Shown here in pieces: positions 40,627 to 49,406 of a DNA stretch of 64,000 nucleotides (position 1 is the stretch's first letter; the number at the start of each line of letters is the position of its first letter). The notes below the pieces were generated by a model that saw nothing but the letters and a program-made list of their open reading frames with translations, did no database searches and was not told the origin of the DNA. The position numbers and the translations under genes were made by a program. The DNA is from RYN-230 sp963793825 (GTDB taxonomy: Bacteria > Actinomycetota > Actinomycetes > Streptosporangiales > Streptosporangiaceae). The DNA lies in assembly GCA_963793825.1 (NCBI GenBank), contig CAWCBE010000012.1:558001-622000 (forward strand), in the 5' to 3' direction.

Positions 40627-41667
40627 ATGAACAAGGCCAGGGTCGCGGCCGCGGTCATCGCCGCCGCGGGGGTGTCCATCACGGTGGGCGGCGCGGGTTC
40701 CGCCCTGTGGCTCTACCAGCGTTCACCGGCCCCCCACCATGCGGCCACCGCCCCCCGGCGCGCACCATCCGCCGCGCTGCCCGCGGCCAGTTCCGCGCCC
40801 TCCCCGCACCCGGCCAGCAGCCCGGTCGCGCTGCACTACGTAGGCGTCTTCGAGCGTGGTGCGCCCGCGACCTATCAGCCGGTGGCGCGGTTCGCCTCGG
40901 TGGCGGGCGGCAGGCCCAACCTCACCGTCTACTACAGCGGCTGGGGCAGCCCCTTCCGGGCCCGGTTTGCCACCGCGGCCGCGCAGGCCGGGGCCGTCGT
41001 GCTGATGCACCTCGAGCCCCGGCGCGAGTCCATGGCCGCCATCGCCGCCGGGCACTGGGATAACTATCTGCACCGGTTCGCCGCCCAGGTCCGTCACTAC
41101 GGCGGTCCGGTCGTCATGAGCTTCGCCCCCGAGGCGGACGGTGTCTGGTACCCCTGGGGATATCACCATACCGACCCGGCCCGGTGGGTAGCCGCATGGC
41201 GGCACGTGGTCACGCTATTCCGCGGGTCGGGTGCCAGCAACGTCACCTGGCTGTGGGACATGAGCGCAGAGAACCGCGCCACCGGGCGCGTCCGGGCCTG
41301 GTGGCCGGGCGCCGGCTACGTGGACTGGGTGGGCATCGACGGCTACTACATCACCCGGGCCGACACGTTCCAGACCGTGTTCGGCCGCACGGTCACGGAC
41401 ATCCGGGCCTTCACCAAGCGGCCGATCCTGCTCTCTGAGGTCGGCATCGGGCCGGTGGCCGGCCAGGCGGCGAAGCTTCCCGGCCTGTTCGCCGGCATCC
41501 GCCGCCGTCACCTGCTGGGCCTGATCTACTTCGACGTGACCCAGCACGCGGGCCAGTTCCACCAGGACTGGCGGCTCGAAGGTCATCCGGCCGCCGTGGC
41601 CGCGTTCCGGGCCGGGGTGAGGTCCCTGGCTGACCACGGGCGCGCTCATCCCCCCGTGGGGGGATGA
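40627..41667 (+). CDS. GH26-like secreted/anchored glycoside hydrolase
   Basis: A 346-residue protein with an N-terminal signal/anchor (AAAVIAAAGVSITVGGAG) and a Pro/Ser/Ala linker to ~residue 68, followed by a TIM-barrel domain. Candidate catalytic residues match GH26: Glu169 in SFAPEADGVWYPWG (acid/base) and Glu271 in ILLSEVGIGP (nucleophile), with WVGIDGYY between. GH26 enzymes cut beta-mannans or mixed beta-glucans. It starts 1 nt after the synthase stop, so it likely trims or releases the polymer made by the GT2. A hairpin overlaps the stop codon. Confidence 0.8.
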   Translation: MNKARVAAAVIAAAGVSITVGGAGSALWLYQRSPAPHHAATAPRRAPSAALPAASSAPSPHPASSPVALHYVGVFERGAPATYQPVARFASVAGGRPNLTVYYSGWGSPFRARFATAAAQAGAVVLMHLEPRRESMAAIAAGHWDNYLHRFAAQVRHYGGPVVMSFAPEADGVWYPWGYHHTDPARWVAAWRHVVTLFRGSGASNVTWLWDMSAENRATGRVRAWWPGAGYVDWVGIDGYYITRADTFQTVFGRTVTDIRAFTKRPILLSEVGIGPVAGQAAKLPGLFAGIRRRHLLGLIYFDVTQHAGQFHQDWRLEGHPAAVAAFRAGVRSLADHGRAHPPVGG

Positions 41668-41672
41668 GCGCG
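41641..41672. terminator. perfect hairpin overlapping the GH26 stop
   Basis: 15-bp stem (41641-41655 and 41658-41672) with a 2-nt loop; the TGA at 41665-41667 lies in the right arm. It sits between convergent genes and can terminate both directions. Confidence 0.8.
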
Positions 41673-41676
41673 TGAT

Positions 41677-41710
41677 AGTGCGGGCCTGGCTGGTGGGCCG
41701 GGCCCGCACT
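41677..41710. terminator. second hairpin between convergent genes
   Basis: 10-bp stem (agtgcgggcc at 41677-41686, ggcccgcact at 41701-41710) with a 14-nt GC-rich loop. It is placed 18 nt beyond the stop of the minus-strand secreted protein and likely serves as its terminator. Confidence 0.65.
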
Positions 41711-41728
41711 GTGGCTGGCTGCCGAGGT

Positions 41729-42610
41729 TCAGTAGCCTGCGGCCTGCATCTGCTGGAAGAACTGGTCGGCCTGGGGGATGGCTCCCGGGGCCGCGACGTA
41801 GAAGCCGTCGGGGCTGACGGACCGGGCGGCCGCAGCCATCTGGCCTGCGGTCCCGGTGTCGGTGGAGACTTCGGAGAACACCCGGACGGCCCGGTTCGCG
41901 GCGCGCGCCTGGGCGGCGGTGCTGTTGAACAGCGAGTCGTACTGGCTCAGGTTGGTGGTGTTGGACTCGTCCTGGAGGACGTAGACGTCAGCGGCAGTGG
42001 CGGCGCTGGCGATGCCGACCCGCAGGTACCACTGGTTGATGGTCTCGCGGGGCAGCCGCGGGAGCAGCGAGCCTGGGACGATGCCCAGGTCAAGCGCGGG
42101 AGCCAGGATGACCTTCAGCCCGTGGGCGTGGGCCAGCTGCCCGAACAGGCGCATGTACTTGACCGGGTCCTGCTGCTCGCTGACCGGGGTCTGGCTCCAG
42201 TACTCCGGGTCATACATGACCCACTGGTAGGGGTAGCTGATAGCGCCGCTGTGGATGTCGGAGCTGAACTGGGCGTAGGAGCAGTAGGCCAGCACCGGCG
42301 TGGTGTTGTAACCGCGCTGCACCGGGGTCTTCACCAGGCTGGCCCCCACACCATAGGACGCCGCGGTGTTGAAGAAGTGCGCGGTGGTGCTGGGGTCGAT
42401 CCCGTTGAGCTGCTGGACGTTCCCGGCGGTCATGATCCAGGCAGGGTGGGTGGCCGCGGAGGCCGCGCCGGCTGAGGAGAACACCGCCGTGCCGGCCAGG
42501 CTGCCCGCCGCGATGACGGCGACAGCTGCGGCGGCCGCGCGGGCCAGGATCTGGCGGGCGCGGGAGTGAGAGCGGGAAGTGGCGGACGGTGAGTTCTGGC
42601 GGGTAAACAT
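41729..42610 (-). CDS. secreted protein of unknown fold
   Basis: A 293-residue exported protein. A basic N-terminus and hydrophobic core (ILARAAAAAVAVIAAGSLAG) lead to a likely cleavage near GAASAATHPA. The mature part has aromatic-rich segments (SYPYQWVMYDPEYWSQTPV; GLKVILAPALDLGIVPG; ADVYVLQDESN) that look like strands of an alpha/beta barrel, perhaps a glycosidase-like fold. I see no definite catalytic signature and name no family. It faces the GT2-GH26 unit convergently and probably belongs to the same exopolysaccharide neighbourhood. Confidence 0.75.
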   Translation of the reverse strand: MFTRQNSPSATSRSHSRARQILARAAAAAVAVIAAGSLAGTAVFSSAGAASAATHPAWIMTAGNVQQLNGIDPSTTAHFFNTAASYGVGASLVKTPVQRGYNTTPVLAYCSYAQFSSDIHSGAISYPYQWVMYDPEYWSQTPVSEQQDPVKYMRLFGQLAHAHGLKVILAPALDLGIVPGSLLPRLPRETINQWYLRVGIASAATAADVYVLQDESNTTNLSQYDSLFNSTAAQARAANRAVRVFSEVSTDTGTAGQMAAAARSVSPDGFYVAAPGAIPQADQFFQQMQAAGY

Positions 42611-42899
42611 GATGGCTCCCGGCTGATTTCTTACTGGTTTCTGCCTTCACTGCCAGTGTGGGAAATATGCCGGTCATGCCATAGAGAAATGCAGCCTGAC
42701 TTGATTAAGCAGATATACCCGGACCATTTTCCATAAGATCCCCGCCCGGGGAGCACTACGGCCCAGGCCGGAATACCCAGGCTGGCCGGCGGCCGAGTGG
42801 CCCGAGTCACGGTTTCCTTGTCAGCCGGTAGCTACCGGGCGGGCCGGGTTCGGGGCTTGCGCCGCTGGCGCTTGGCGCCCAGGGGCGGCAGGCCCGGGG

Positions 42900-43545
42900 A
42901 GGATGGTCACGGCGGCCCAAGGCGTCGCGGCGCTGGCGTTGCGGTCGCGGGTCGTACTGGCCACCGGGCGGCAGGGCGGTCACCGCGATGGCCGCTGACC
43001 TGGGCGTATCGCGGACCCCGTGCGCAAGTAGCGGGGCCGGTTCCAGGCCGCCCGGCTGGGGGACTGGGTGATGACCCGCGGCCCGGCACCCGAGGAAGAC
43101 CACCGGATGGCAGGGCAACCTGGCCATCACCAAGACGCTGGCAGAACGCGGGCCAGGGGGTGGGACACTCACTGGCCCGCGGCGGCCGCGAGCGGGATGA
43201 GCCAGTCCGCTATCTCGCGGATCTGCCGGGCGTTCGGCCGCAAGCCACACATCGTGGAAGCCTGGAAGTTATCCGCCGGCCCGCAGTTCACCGAGAGCCC
43301 GCAGCGTCGTGGGCCTTCATGACGTGGTCGGCTTTATCTCGATCGGCCGGGGGAAGCCTGGTCCGGGCGGCGGAGGAGAAGGTGTCCCGGATCCAGACCC
43401 GGCACTGGATGGCGCCCTGCCTGCCGATCCTGCCGACGACCCCGGCCCGGGACGACCCATGACCACGTCCGCCACGGCACGGCCAGCCTGCTCGCCGCCC
43501 TGGATGCCGCCAGCGGCGCAGTGATCGCCCGCCCGGCCCGGCCAG
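42900..43545 (+). pseudogene. decayed IS630-family transposase
   Basis: Fragments in all three plus frames line up with an IS630-type transposase. In order: ALALRSRVVLATGRQ (about 42930), a segment near RFQAARLGDW (43040), SGMSQSAISRICRAFGRKP then HIVEAWKLSAGPQF (43190-43300), VVGF (43320), EKVSRIQTRHWMAPCLPILP then TTPARDD (43375-43460), and ARPACSPPWMPPAAQ-frame remnants of the RHGT.SL.AALD motif up to ~43540. Many frameshifts and internal stops make it dead. It lies inside the exopolysaccharide region, between two secreted-protein genes. Nothing else is seen between 42611 and 42900 apart from an AT-rich promoter-like patch near 42640-42740. Confidence 0.8.
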
Positions 43546-43589
43546 CACTCCAGCCCGTTAGGCCGTCCTGCCCGCCAGCCCCGGCCGGG

Positions 43590-44375
43590 CTAGCGGGAGA
43601 CGGAGAACCTGGAGATCGCCAGGCCCCGGCCACCAGACCAGATCTCGAAGCCAGCCTGGGTGCACCACAGCAACGAGGAGGGGCTGACGTAGCCGAGGCG
43701 CTCGGCTACCGCCATGAAGGGAGCCAGCCGCAGCGACGCTGCCTGCGCGGGCTGGGCCCGCCGGAAGGAGAGGTAACTCCGGCCGGGCTCAGTGGCCTTC
43801 GGCACCAGGTACCATTTCGCGCCGTCAATCCGCACCGCCGGGTACTTCTTCTTCACCCACCACGCCGGCTTGCTGTAGCGCAGCCAGATCATCAATTCCG
43901 AGGCGCCGACCCCGCTGCGGGGGCCGAGCCACAAATCCAGGGAGGAGTCATACACGCCGCTGGACGGCGGGGTCACGGTCGCCCAGCTGACGGTGTAGTT
44001 CCCGAGCGATCCGGCCGCTGGCATTACGCCCTGGCCGCCTGCGGCACACGCGCCCTTGAAGCAGCCGGTGCCGATATAGGGGTAGGCGCGAACCACTCGC
44101 GAGGACTGCAGGCCGGGAGAGGCCGTGACGGTGAAGGCCGACCCCAGTCCTGGATCCGAGATGCACATCCCCCGGTCATTGCGGTTGATGCTGGGCTTGT
44201 TCCTGATCACGTACCTCTGCCCGCCGGTCCCGGTGACGTGCAGGGCCTCCCACGGCCGGCAGGCGGCAGTGGGAACAGCCAGGGAGGTGGCGGGCGCGAG
44301 CCCGGTGACGGCGGCAGCGACGAACGTTACCGCGCTCAGCGTGACGCCCAGGGGCAGGGCGCGGGGTCCCTTCAC
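43590..44375 (-). CDS. GH12-like secreted glycoside hydrolase
   Basis: A 261-residue exported protein with signal peptide (VTLSAVTFVAAAVTGLAPA). The mature part resembles the GH12 beta-jelly-roll. Glu160 in ASELMIWLRYS fits the nucleophile motif (E-x-M-I-W), and Glu244 in QAGFEIWSGGRG fits the acid/base position. NYTVSWATVTPPSSGVYDSS resembles the strand around the cleft. GH12 enzymes hydrolyse beta-1,4-glucan or xyloglucan. With GT2 and GH26 nearby, a beta-glucan-like polymer is plausible. It follows the IS630 remnant. Confidence 0.75.
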   Translation of the reverse strand: MKGPRALPLGVTLSAVTFVAAAVTGLAPATSLAVPTAACRPWEALHVTGTGGQRYVIRNKPSINRNDRGMCISDPGLGSAFTVTASPGLQSSRVVRAYPYIGTGCFKGACAAGGQGVMPAAGSLGNYTVSWATVTPPSSGVYDSSLDLWLGPRSGVGASELMIWLRYSKPAWWVKKKYPAVRIDGAKWYLVPKATEPGRSYLSFRRAQPAQAASLRLAPFMAVAERLGYVSPSSLLWCTQAGFEIWSGGRGLAISRFSVSR

Positions 44376-44490
44376 GTACGGATCACCTTTTCCCGCATCC
44401 GACTACGATTGGCTCTCATGCGTAGCTCAGAGTAGCGAAGATCATGCGAGCGCGAGCATTTACCGCCCGGTAGGCAGAGTCCCCCGTTAT

Positions 44491-44534
44491 TGATCATCTG
44501 GCTGGCGTCCCCTGGAACGCCAGCCAGATGATCA
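44491..44534. terminator. 18-bp hairpin downstream of the cdsA operon
   Basis: Arms 44491-44508 and 44517-44534 are exact reverse complements with an 8-nt loop. It is placed 69 nt past the stop of the 58-residue protein on the minus strand and so probably ends the frr-cdsA transcript. Confidence 0.8.
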
Positions 44535-44602
44535 TGATGCCGGCTGCCGCGCCAGCCACCGCCGCCCCGCCGGCCGCGGCCATCACGCGTCGCCCGGCGG
44601 CC

Positions 44603-44779
44603 TCAGTGGATATGCAGGTTGACGCCAAGCAGGGCCAGCCACCAGAGGAAGATGACCAGCAGCGCGGATAGGACGGCTTTGAGCAGGCCAATGGTGATGT
44701 AGGCCTTCTCCCAGGCGACCACGATGCCGATGATGATGTAGATCAGGAAAACGAGGCTGAACCGACGCCTTCTGGACAT
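44603..44779 (-). CDS. 58-residue two-helix membrane protein
   Basis: The ORF begins MSRRRRF and has two hydrophobic helices, SLVFLIYIIIGIVVAW and VLSALLVIFLWWLALLG, ending NLHIH. A basic start with two helices suggests an N-in, C-in hairpin in the membrane. A similar short protein is common in actinomycetes, but I know no function. It is downstream of cdsA by 79 nt and likely in the same transcript. Codon third positions are G/C-rich as expected. Confidence 0.75.
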   Translation of the reverse strand: MSRRRRFSLVFLIYIIIGIVVAWEKAYITIGLLKAVLSALLVIFLWWLALLGVNLHIH

Positions 44780-44858
44780 CGCTCAAATGCTCCGAATCTC
44801 CCCCGAGTTGTACGTGCGGGTCAGCCCGCCAAGTATCCGGAGAACGGGATGGCAAACG

Positions 44859-46016
44859 TCAGCCGAGGAAGATGAATAGCAGCAGCCACACGACGGGGGC
44901 GGTAATGAGCAGGGAGTCGAGCCGGTCGAGGATTCCGCCGTGCCCGGGCAGCATCGTGCCCATGTCCTTGATCTTCAGATCCCGCTTGATCATGGACTCG
45001 GCCAGGTCGCCGACGGTCGCCGCGACGACAGCCCCGGCTCCGACGAGCAGCCCCTGGTAGAAGGCCCCGTGCAGCAGGGTGGTCATGGTGATCGCACCGG
45101 CCGCGAGGCAGGCCAGCACCGAGCCGCCGAACCCCTCCCACGTCTTCTTCGGGCTGATCCGCGGCACCATCGGGTGGCGGCCGATCAGGCTCCCGGCCAG
45201 GTAACCGCCGACGTCGCTGCACACGGCCAGGATCAGGAACACGACGGTGCGCCTCGAACCGTCCGCCGGGGCCAGCATCAGCCCCACGAACGCCGCTGGC
45301 AACAACAGGTAGAGCAGCGTGAAGAAGGCGGCTGTGGTGTCCCGGAGGTAGCCGTCACTGCCGCCCGCCAGCCGCCAGCTCATTGCCACGATGGCCGTGA
45401 TCGCCAGCGCGGCGACCAGCGGGCGCTCACCGCGCAGGTAGGCCAGGGCGAGCATGACCGCGCCCCCGGCCGCGAGCGGGATCAGCGGGAGGCGGATGCC
45501 GCGTCCGCCCAGCGCCCGGCCGAGTTCCAGCAGCCCCAGCCCGACGACCGCGCCCATGTAGATCAGGAAAGTGAATTTCACCGTGAACAGCGTGAGCACG
45601 GCGAGACCGCCGAGCAGCAACCCGACCGCGATGGCCGCGGGAAGATTACGGCCCGCCCTGCTCCCCTTCGGCGGCGCCGCCGCGGGCGGTGGCCCGGCGG
45701 GGGGCGCCCCGGCGGGCGGTGACCCCGCGGGTGGTGGCCCGGCGGCCACTGGCTCCGCGGGCGGGTCCACGCGGTCCAGCATGGCGCTGACGGACGGCGC
45801 GATCCCGTCCGGTGCGGGCGCTTCTTCCGGCGCGGGCGCTTCTTCGCCGGGCGCGGTCCCGTCAGCTGCCGGGGCATCGTCGGCGGGGAGCTTCTCGCCA
45901 GGTGACGGCGCCCCGGCGGCAGGTGCTCCAGCGTCTGCGGGCAGCGGCCGTGTCCGCGGCGGGCTGGCCCCGGGCGGGGTGCTCCGGCCGCGATCACCTA
46001 GCTCGTCGGGGACCAA
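44859..46016 (-). CDS. cdsA: phosphatidate cytidylyltransferase
   Basis: A 385-residue enzyme that makes CDP-diacylglycerol from phosphatidic acid and CTP. The first ~115 residues are a Pro/Ala/Gly-rich extension not found in most CdsA proteins. About eight helices follow, and the C-terminal signature is clear: CSDVGGYLAGSLIGRHPM, SPKKTWEGFGGS and GDLAESMIKRDLKIKDMG. The start is TTG at 46016, supported by gagg 7 nt upstream and the 2-nt distance from the frr stop, so it is co-transcribed with frr. Confidence 0.93.
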   Translation of the reverse strand: MVPDELGDRGRSTPPGASPPRTRPLPADAGAPAAGAPSPGEKLPADDAPAADGTAPGEEAPAPEEAPAPDGIAPSVSAMLDRVDPPAEPVAAGPPPAGSPPAGAPPAGPPPAAAPPKGSRAGRNLPAAIAVGLLLGGLAVLTLFTVKFTFLIYMGAVVGLGLLELGRALGGRGIRLPLIPLAAGGAVMLALAYLRGERPLVAALAITAIVAMSWRLAGGSDGYLRDTTAAFFTLLYLLLPAAFVGLMLAPADGSRRTVVFLILAVCSDVGGYLAGSLIGRHPMVPRISPKKTWEGFGGSVLACLAAGAITMTTLLHGAFYQGLLVGAGAVVAATVGDLAESMIKRDLKIKDMGTMLPGHGGILDRLDSLLITAPVVWLLLFIFLG

Positions 46017-46018
46017 GC

Positions 46019-46576
46019 TCAGACCTCGAGGAGCTCGGCTTCCTTGTGCCGCAGCAGTTCGTCCACCTGCCCTACATACGTGTGCGTGAGCTCGTCGAGT
46101 TCGCGCTCCGCGCGGTGCACCTCGTCCTCACCGGCTTCGCTCGCCTTGACCAGCTTGTCCAGCGAGTCCTTGGCGTGCCGCCGGATGTTGCGGATCGAGA
46201 CCCGGCTGTCCTCGGCCTTGTGCCGGGCGACCTTGATGTAGTCCTTGCGCCGTTCCTCGGACAACTCGGGGAAGACCACCCGGATGATGGCGCCGTCGTT
46301 CGACGGGTTCACCCCGAGGTCACTGTTCCGGATGGCCTTCTCGATGGCGCCGAGCGAGGACTTGTCGAACGGCTGGACGATCACCATCCGGGGCTCAGGA
46401 ATGTGGAACGAGGCCAGCTGGTTCACCGGGGTCTGAGTGCCGTAGTACTCAGCGGTGATCTTCGCGAACATCGTCGGGTGCGCGCGGCCGGTGCGGATCG
46501 CGGCCATGTCTTCCTTGGCGACCGCGACGGCCTTCTCCATCTTCTCCTCGGCTTCGAGAAGAGTCTCGTCTATCAC
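46019..46576 (-). CDS. frr: ribosome recycling factor
   Basis: A 185-residue protein of canonical length. It starts MIDETLLEAEEKMEKAVAVA and contains IRTGRAHPTMFAKITAEYYG, LGVNPSNDGAIIRVVFPELS and EERRKDYIKVARHKAEDSR. With EF-G it splits post-termination ribosomes. It is located between pyrH and cdsA in the standard order. Confidence 0.97.
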   Translation of the reverse strand: MIDETLLEAEEKMEKAVAVAKEDMAAIRTGRAHPTMFAKITAEYYGTQTPVNQLASFHIPEPRMVIVQPFDKSSLGAIEKAIRNSDLGVNPSNDGAIIRVVFPELSEERRKDYIKVARHKAEDSRVSIRNIRRHAKDSLDKLVKASEAGEDEVHRAERELDELTHTYVGQVDELLRHKEAELLEV

Positions 46577-46622
46577 TGCGGCTCCTGAGCGCCTCGTGCC
46601 GACCCGGATTCGCGCCGGCCGG

Positions 46623-47441
46623 TCAGTAGTCCCCGGACCGGCAGATCAGCGTGCCGATCTTCTCACCGCGCACCGCGCGCGCGACGTTGCCCTCCTCCAT
46701 CAGGTTGAAGACCACGATGGGCAGGCCGTTGTCCATGCACAAGCTCACGGCGGTGGCATCCATGAACTTCAGCTCCCGGCGCAGCACCTCGACGTAGTCG
46801 ATCTGGGTGAACCGCATCGCGCCCGGGCTGTGCCGCGGGTCCGCGTCGTACACCCCATCTACCTGGGTGCCCTTGAGCACCGCTTCCGCCCCGATCTCCA
46901 GGGCGCGCTGCGCGGCACACGTGTCGGTGGAGAAGAACGGGGCGCCCAGGCCCGCACCGAAGATCACCACACGGCCCTTCTCCAGGTGCCGGATGGCCTT
47001 CCGCGGGATATAGGGCTCCGCGACCTGGCCCATGGTGATGGCCGTCTGCACCCGGGTCTCGACACCCAGTTTCTCCAGCACATCCTGCAGGGCCAGGCAG
47101 TTGATGACGGTGCCGAGCATGCCCATGTAGTCCGCACGGGCCCGGTCGATGCCGCGCTCGGACATCTGCTTGCCGCGGAACATGTTGCCGCCGCCGACTA
47201 CGACGGCCAGTTCCACGCCGTCCGCGACGACGGCCGCGATCTCCTTGGCCAGTTGGAACACGACGTCGGGCGAGATACCGAGCGGCTCGTCCCCGGAGAA
47301 GGCCTCACCGGACAGCTTCACCACGACCCGGTTCCACCGGCGGTGGGCCTGCCCCTCCTGGAACTCGGGGTCAGCGCTCGGCCCGGCGGGGGAGCTCCCG
47401 TGCACGGCGGCACCCTCATGCCGCGTGATTCCATCGTCCAC
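46623..47441 (-). CDS. pyrH: UMP kinase
   Basis: An amino-acid-kinase-fold UMP kinase (UMP + ATP to UDP). The core begins RVVVKLSGEAFSGDEPLGI, with VVGGGNMFRGK, ITMGQVAEPYIPRKAIRHLE and AEAVLKGTQVDGVYDADPR. The ORF is open to GTG 47468, but GTG at 47441 is preceded by ggaggggaag and is preferred (272 residues). About 30 variable residues precede the core, slightly longer than usual. Confidence 0.95.
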   Translation of the reverse strand: MDDGITRHEGAAVHGSSPAGPSADPEFQEGQAHRRWNRVVVKLSGEAFSGDEPLGISPDVVFQLAKEIAAVVADGVELAVVVGGGNMFRGKQMSERGIDRARADYMGMLGTVINCLALQDVLEKLGVETRVQTAITMGQVAEPYIPRKAIRHLEKGRVVIFGAGLGAPFFSTDTCAAQRALEIGAEAVLKGTQVDGVYDADPRHSPGAMRFTQIDYVEVLRRELKFMDATAVSLCMDNGLPIVVFNLMEEGNVARAVRGEKIGTLICRSGDY

Positions 47442-47481
47442 AGTGTCTTCCCCTCCGCCCGGCGTCACAGCTTCCCGCTCG

Positions 47482-48321
47482 TCATCCGGCCTGGCCGACC
47501 TGGAACCGGGCGAACGCGCGCACGGTCACGCCCTGCTCGGCGAGGATCTGCTTGATCGTCTTCTTCGGGTCCCGGACGAACGGCTGCTCCGTCAGCACGA
47601 TGTCCTTGAAGAAGGCGTTCAGCCGGCCCTCGACGATCTTCCCGACAGCCTGCTCCGGCTTGCCCTCGTCCCGGGTGATCTGCTCCATGATCGCCCGTTC
47701 CTTCTCGACCACGTCGGAGGGCACCTGGTCCCGGGTCACGTACTGCGGGCGCATGGCGGCCACCTGGTGGGCGACGTCCTTGCCTGCCTCCGCGGACTCG
47801 TTGTCCAGCTGGACCAGCACGCCCACCGTCGGCGGCAGCTGCGGGTCGGACTTGTGCAGGTAGGTGACGATGTAGCCACCCTCCATCAGCGCGTACCGGC
47901 CCAGTTCCAGCTTCTCCTTGAGCGAGGCGCTGGCCTCATCGATGTGCTGCTGCACCGTGGTGCCCGGCCGGATCTCCAGGCCCAGCAGGGCGAGCCGGTC
48001 AGCCGGCCGCTGCGCCAGGGCCGTAGTGGCGATCTGCGCCGCCACCGCCTGGAACACCTCGGTCTTGGCGACGAAGTCGGTCTCGCAGTTCAGCTCGACC
48101 AGCACTCCGGCCTCGGTACCGTCCAGCTCGGCGGTGACCAGGCCGTTCGCGGCGGTCCGGCCCGCCCGCTTGCCGACGTCCTTGACCCCCTTGAGACGGA
48201 GGATCTCCACCGCGGCGTCGAAGTCGCCGTCGGCCTCCTCCAGTGCCTTCTTGCAGTCGAGCATGCCCGCGGCCGTCTGCTCACGCAGCCGCTTCACGTC
48301 CGCGGCGGTGAAGTTCGCCAT
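47482..48321 (-). CDS. tsf: elongation factor Ts
   Basis: A 279-residue EF-Ts, the nucleotide exchange factor for EF-Tu. It starts MANFTAADVKRLREQTAAGM and carries the TS-N motif DCKKALEEADGDFDAAVE and the core ELNCETDFVAKTEVF. It is directly downstream of rpsB in the usual pair. Confidence 0.97.
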   Translation of the reverse strand: MANFTAADVKRLREQTAAGMLDCKKALEEADGDFDAAVEILRLKGVKDVGKRAGRTAANGLVTAELDGTEAGVLVELNCETDFVAKTEVFQAVAAQIATTALAQRPADRLALLGLEIRPGTTVQQHIDEASASLKEKLELGRYALMEGGYIVTYLHKSDPQLPPTVGVLVQLDNESAEAGKDVAHQVAAMRPQYVTRDQVPSDVVEKERAIMEQITRDEGKPEQAVGKIVEGRLNAFFKDIVLTEQPFVRDPKKTIKQILAEQGVTVRAFARFQVGQAG

Positions 48322-48395
48322 GTCCTCATCTATCTTTCGGTGTGTCTTCGTGGTTGGGCTGTGCCGGGAGCCCGCGGGCCGTCCGGAACCGGGCG

Positions 48396-49406
48396 TCAGG
48401 CCCCGTCGGCCTGGCTGGCCGGCGCATCCGCCGGGCCGGCTGCGACACCCGCCGTTTCCGGCTGGCTGTCTTCGGGGCTGGCCTCAGCACTGGCCTCGGC
48501 CGATCCGTTCGCCTCGGCGGCGGCATCGGGCAATCCGTTCGCCTCGGCGGCGGCATCAGGCAATCCGTTCGCCTCACCGCCGGCCGGGGGCTGCGCGGCA
48601 GCCTCGTCGGCCGCCTTGCCCTCCAGGACCGCCAGCTCCCACTCGGCGAGCGGCTCCTCAGCGCCGATATCACCAGCCGGGGTGGCAGGCTTGGCCTCGC
48701 CGTCGGCGGCACCGGCCCGGGCGATCAGGCCGTCCGCGACCGCGTCGGCGACCACCCGGGTAAGCAGCGAAACACTGCGGATCGCGTCGTCATTCCCCGG
48801 GATCGGGTAGGTCACCTCGTCCGGATCGCAGTTGGTGTCGAGGATGGCGATCACCGGGATGCCCAGCTTGCGCGCCTCGCTGACGGCGATGTGCTCCTTC
48901 TTGGTGTCCACCACCCAGATCGCGCTGGGCACCCGGGCCATATCCCGGATCCCGCCCAGCGACCGCTCCAGCTTGTCCTTCTCCCGGCGCAGCTGGAGCA
49001 GCTCCTTCTTGGTCATGCCGGAGCCGGCCACGTCGTCGAAGTCGATCTCCTCGAGCTCCTTGAGCCGCTGCAGCCGCTTGAACACGGTGGAGAAGTTGGT
49101 CAGCATGCCACCCAGCCAGCGCTGGTTGACGTACGGCATGCCCACCCGGCGGGCCTGCTCGGCGACCGCCTCCTGGGCCTGCTTCTTGGTGCCCACGTAG
49201 AGGATGGACCCGCCGTGCGCGACGGTCTCCTTGATGAACTCGTAGGCGGTGTCGATGAAGTCGAGCGACTGCTGCAGGTCGATGATGTAGATGCCGTTGC
49301 GCTCGGCCAGGATGAATCGCTTCATCTTGGGGTTCCAGCGCCTGGTCTGATGCCCGAAGTGCACGCCGCTCTCGAGGAGCTGACGCATGGTGACGACCGG
49401 AGCCAT
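48396..49406 (-). CDS. rpsB: 30S ribosomal protein S2 with repeat-bearing C-terminal tail
   Basis: A 336-residue S2. The start at 49406 gives MAPVVTMRQLLESGVHFGHQ, the standard N-terminus; LYVGTKKQAQEAV and AIWVVDTKKEHIAVSEA follow. After residue ~245 there is an Ala/Glu-rich acidic tail with a duplicated decapeptide GLPDAAAEAN encoded by a 30-nt repeat (48508-48567). Actinobacterial S2 tails vary, but a fresh repeat here fits the window's trend. It forms an operon with tsf. Confidence 0.96.
   Translation of the reverse strand: MAPVVTMRQLLESGVHFGHQTRRWNPKMKRFILAERNGIYIIDLQQSLDFIDTAYEFIKETVAHGGSILYVGTKKQAQEAVAEQARRVGMPYVNQRWLGGMLTNFSTVFKRLQRLKELEEIDFDDVAGSGMTKKELLQLRREKDKLERSLGGIRDMARVPSAIWVVDTKKEHIAVSEARKLGIPVIAILDTNCDPDEVTYPIPGNDDAIRSVSLLTRVVADAVADGLIARAGAADGEAKPATPAGDIGAEEPLAEWELAVLEGKAADEAAAQPPAGGEANGLPDAAAEANGLPDAAAEANGSAEASAEASPEDSQPETAGVAAGPADAPASQADGA

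Noticed and set aside
42797..43462. 221-codon plus-strand open frame as a real gene
   Set aside because: Its reading is only partly in the frame of an IS630 transposase whose other pieces lie in the other frames; it is part of the pseudogene.
44500..44580. Tiny hydrophobic ORF on the minus strand (about 29 residues)
   Set aside because: It overlaps the terminator hairpin and has no clear ribosome-binding site.
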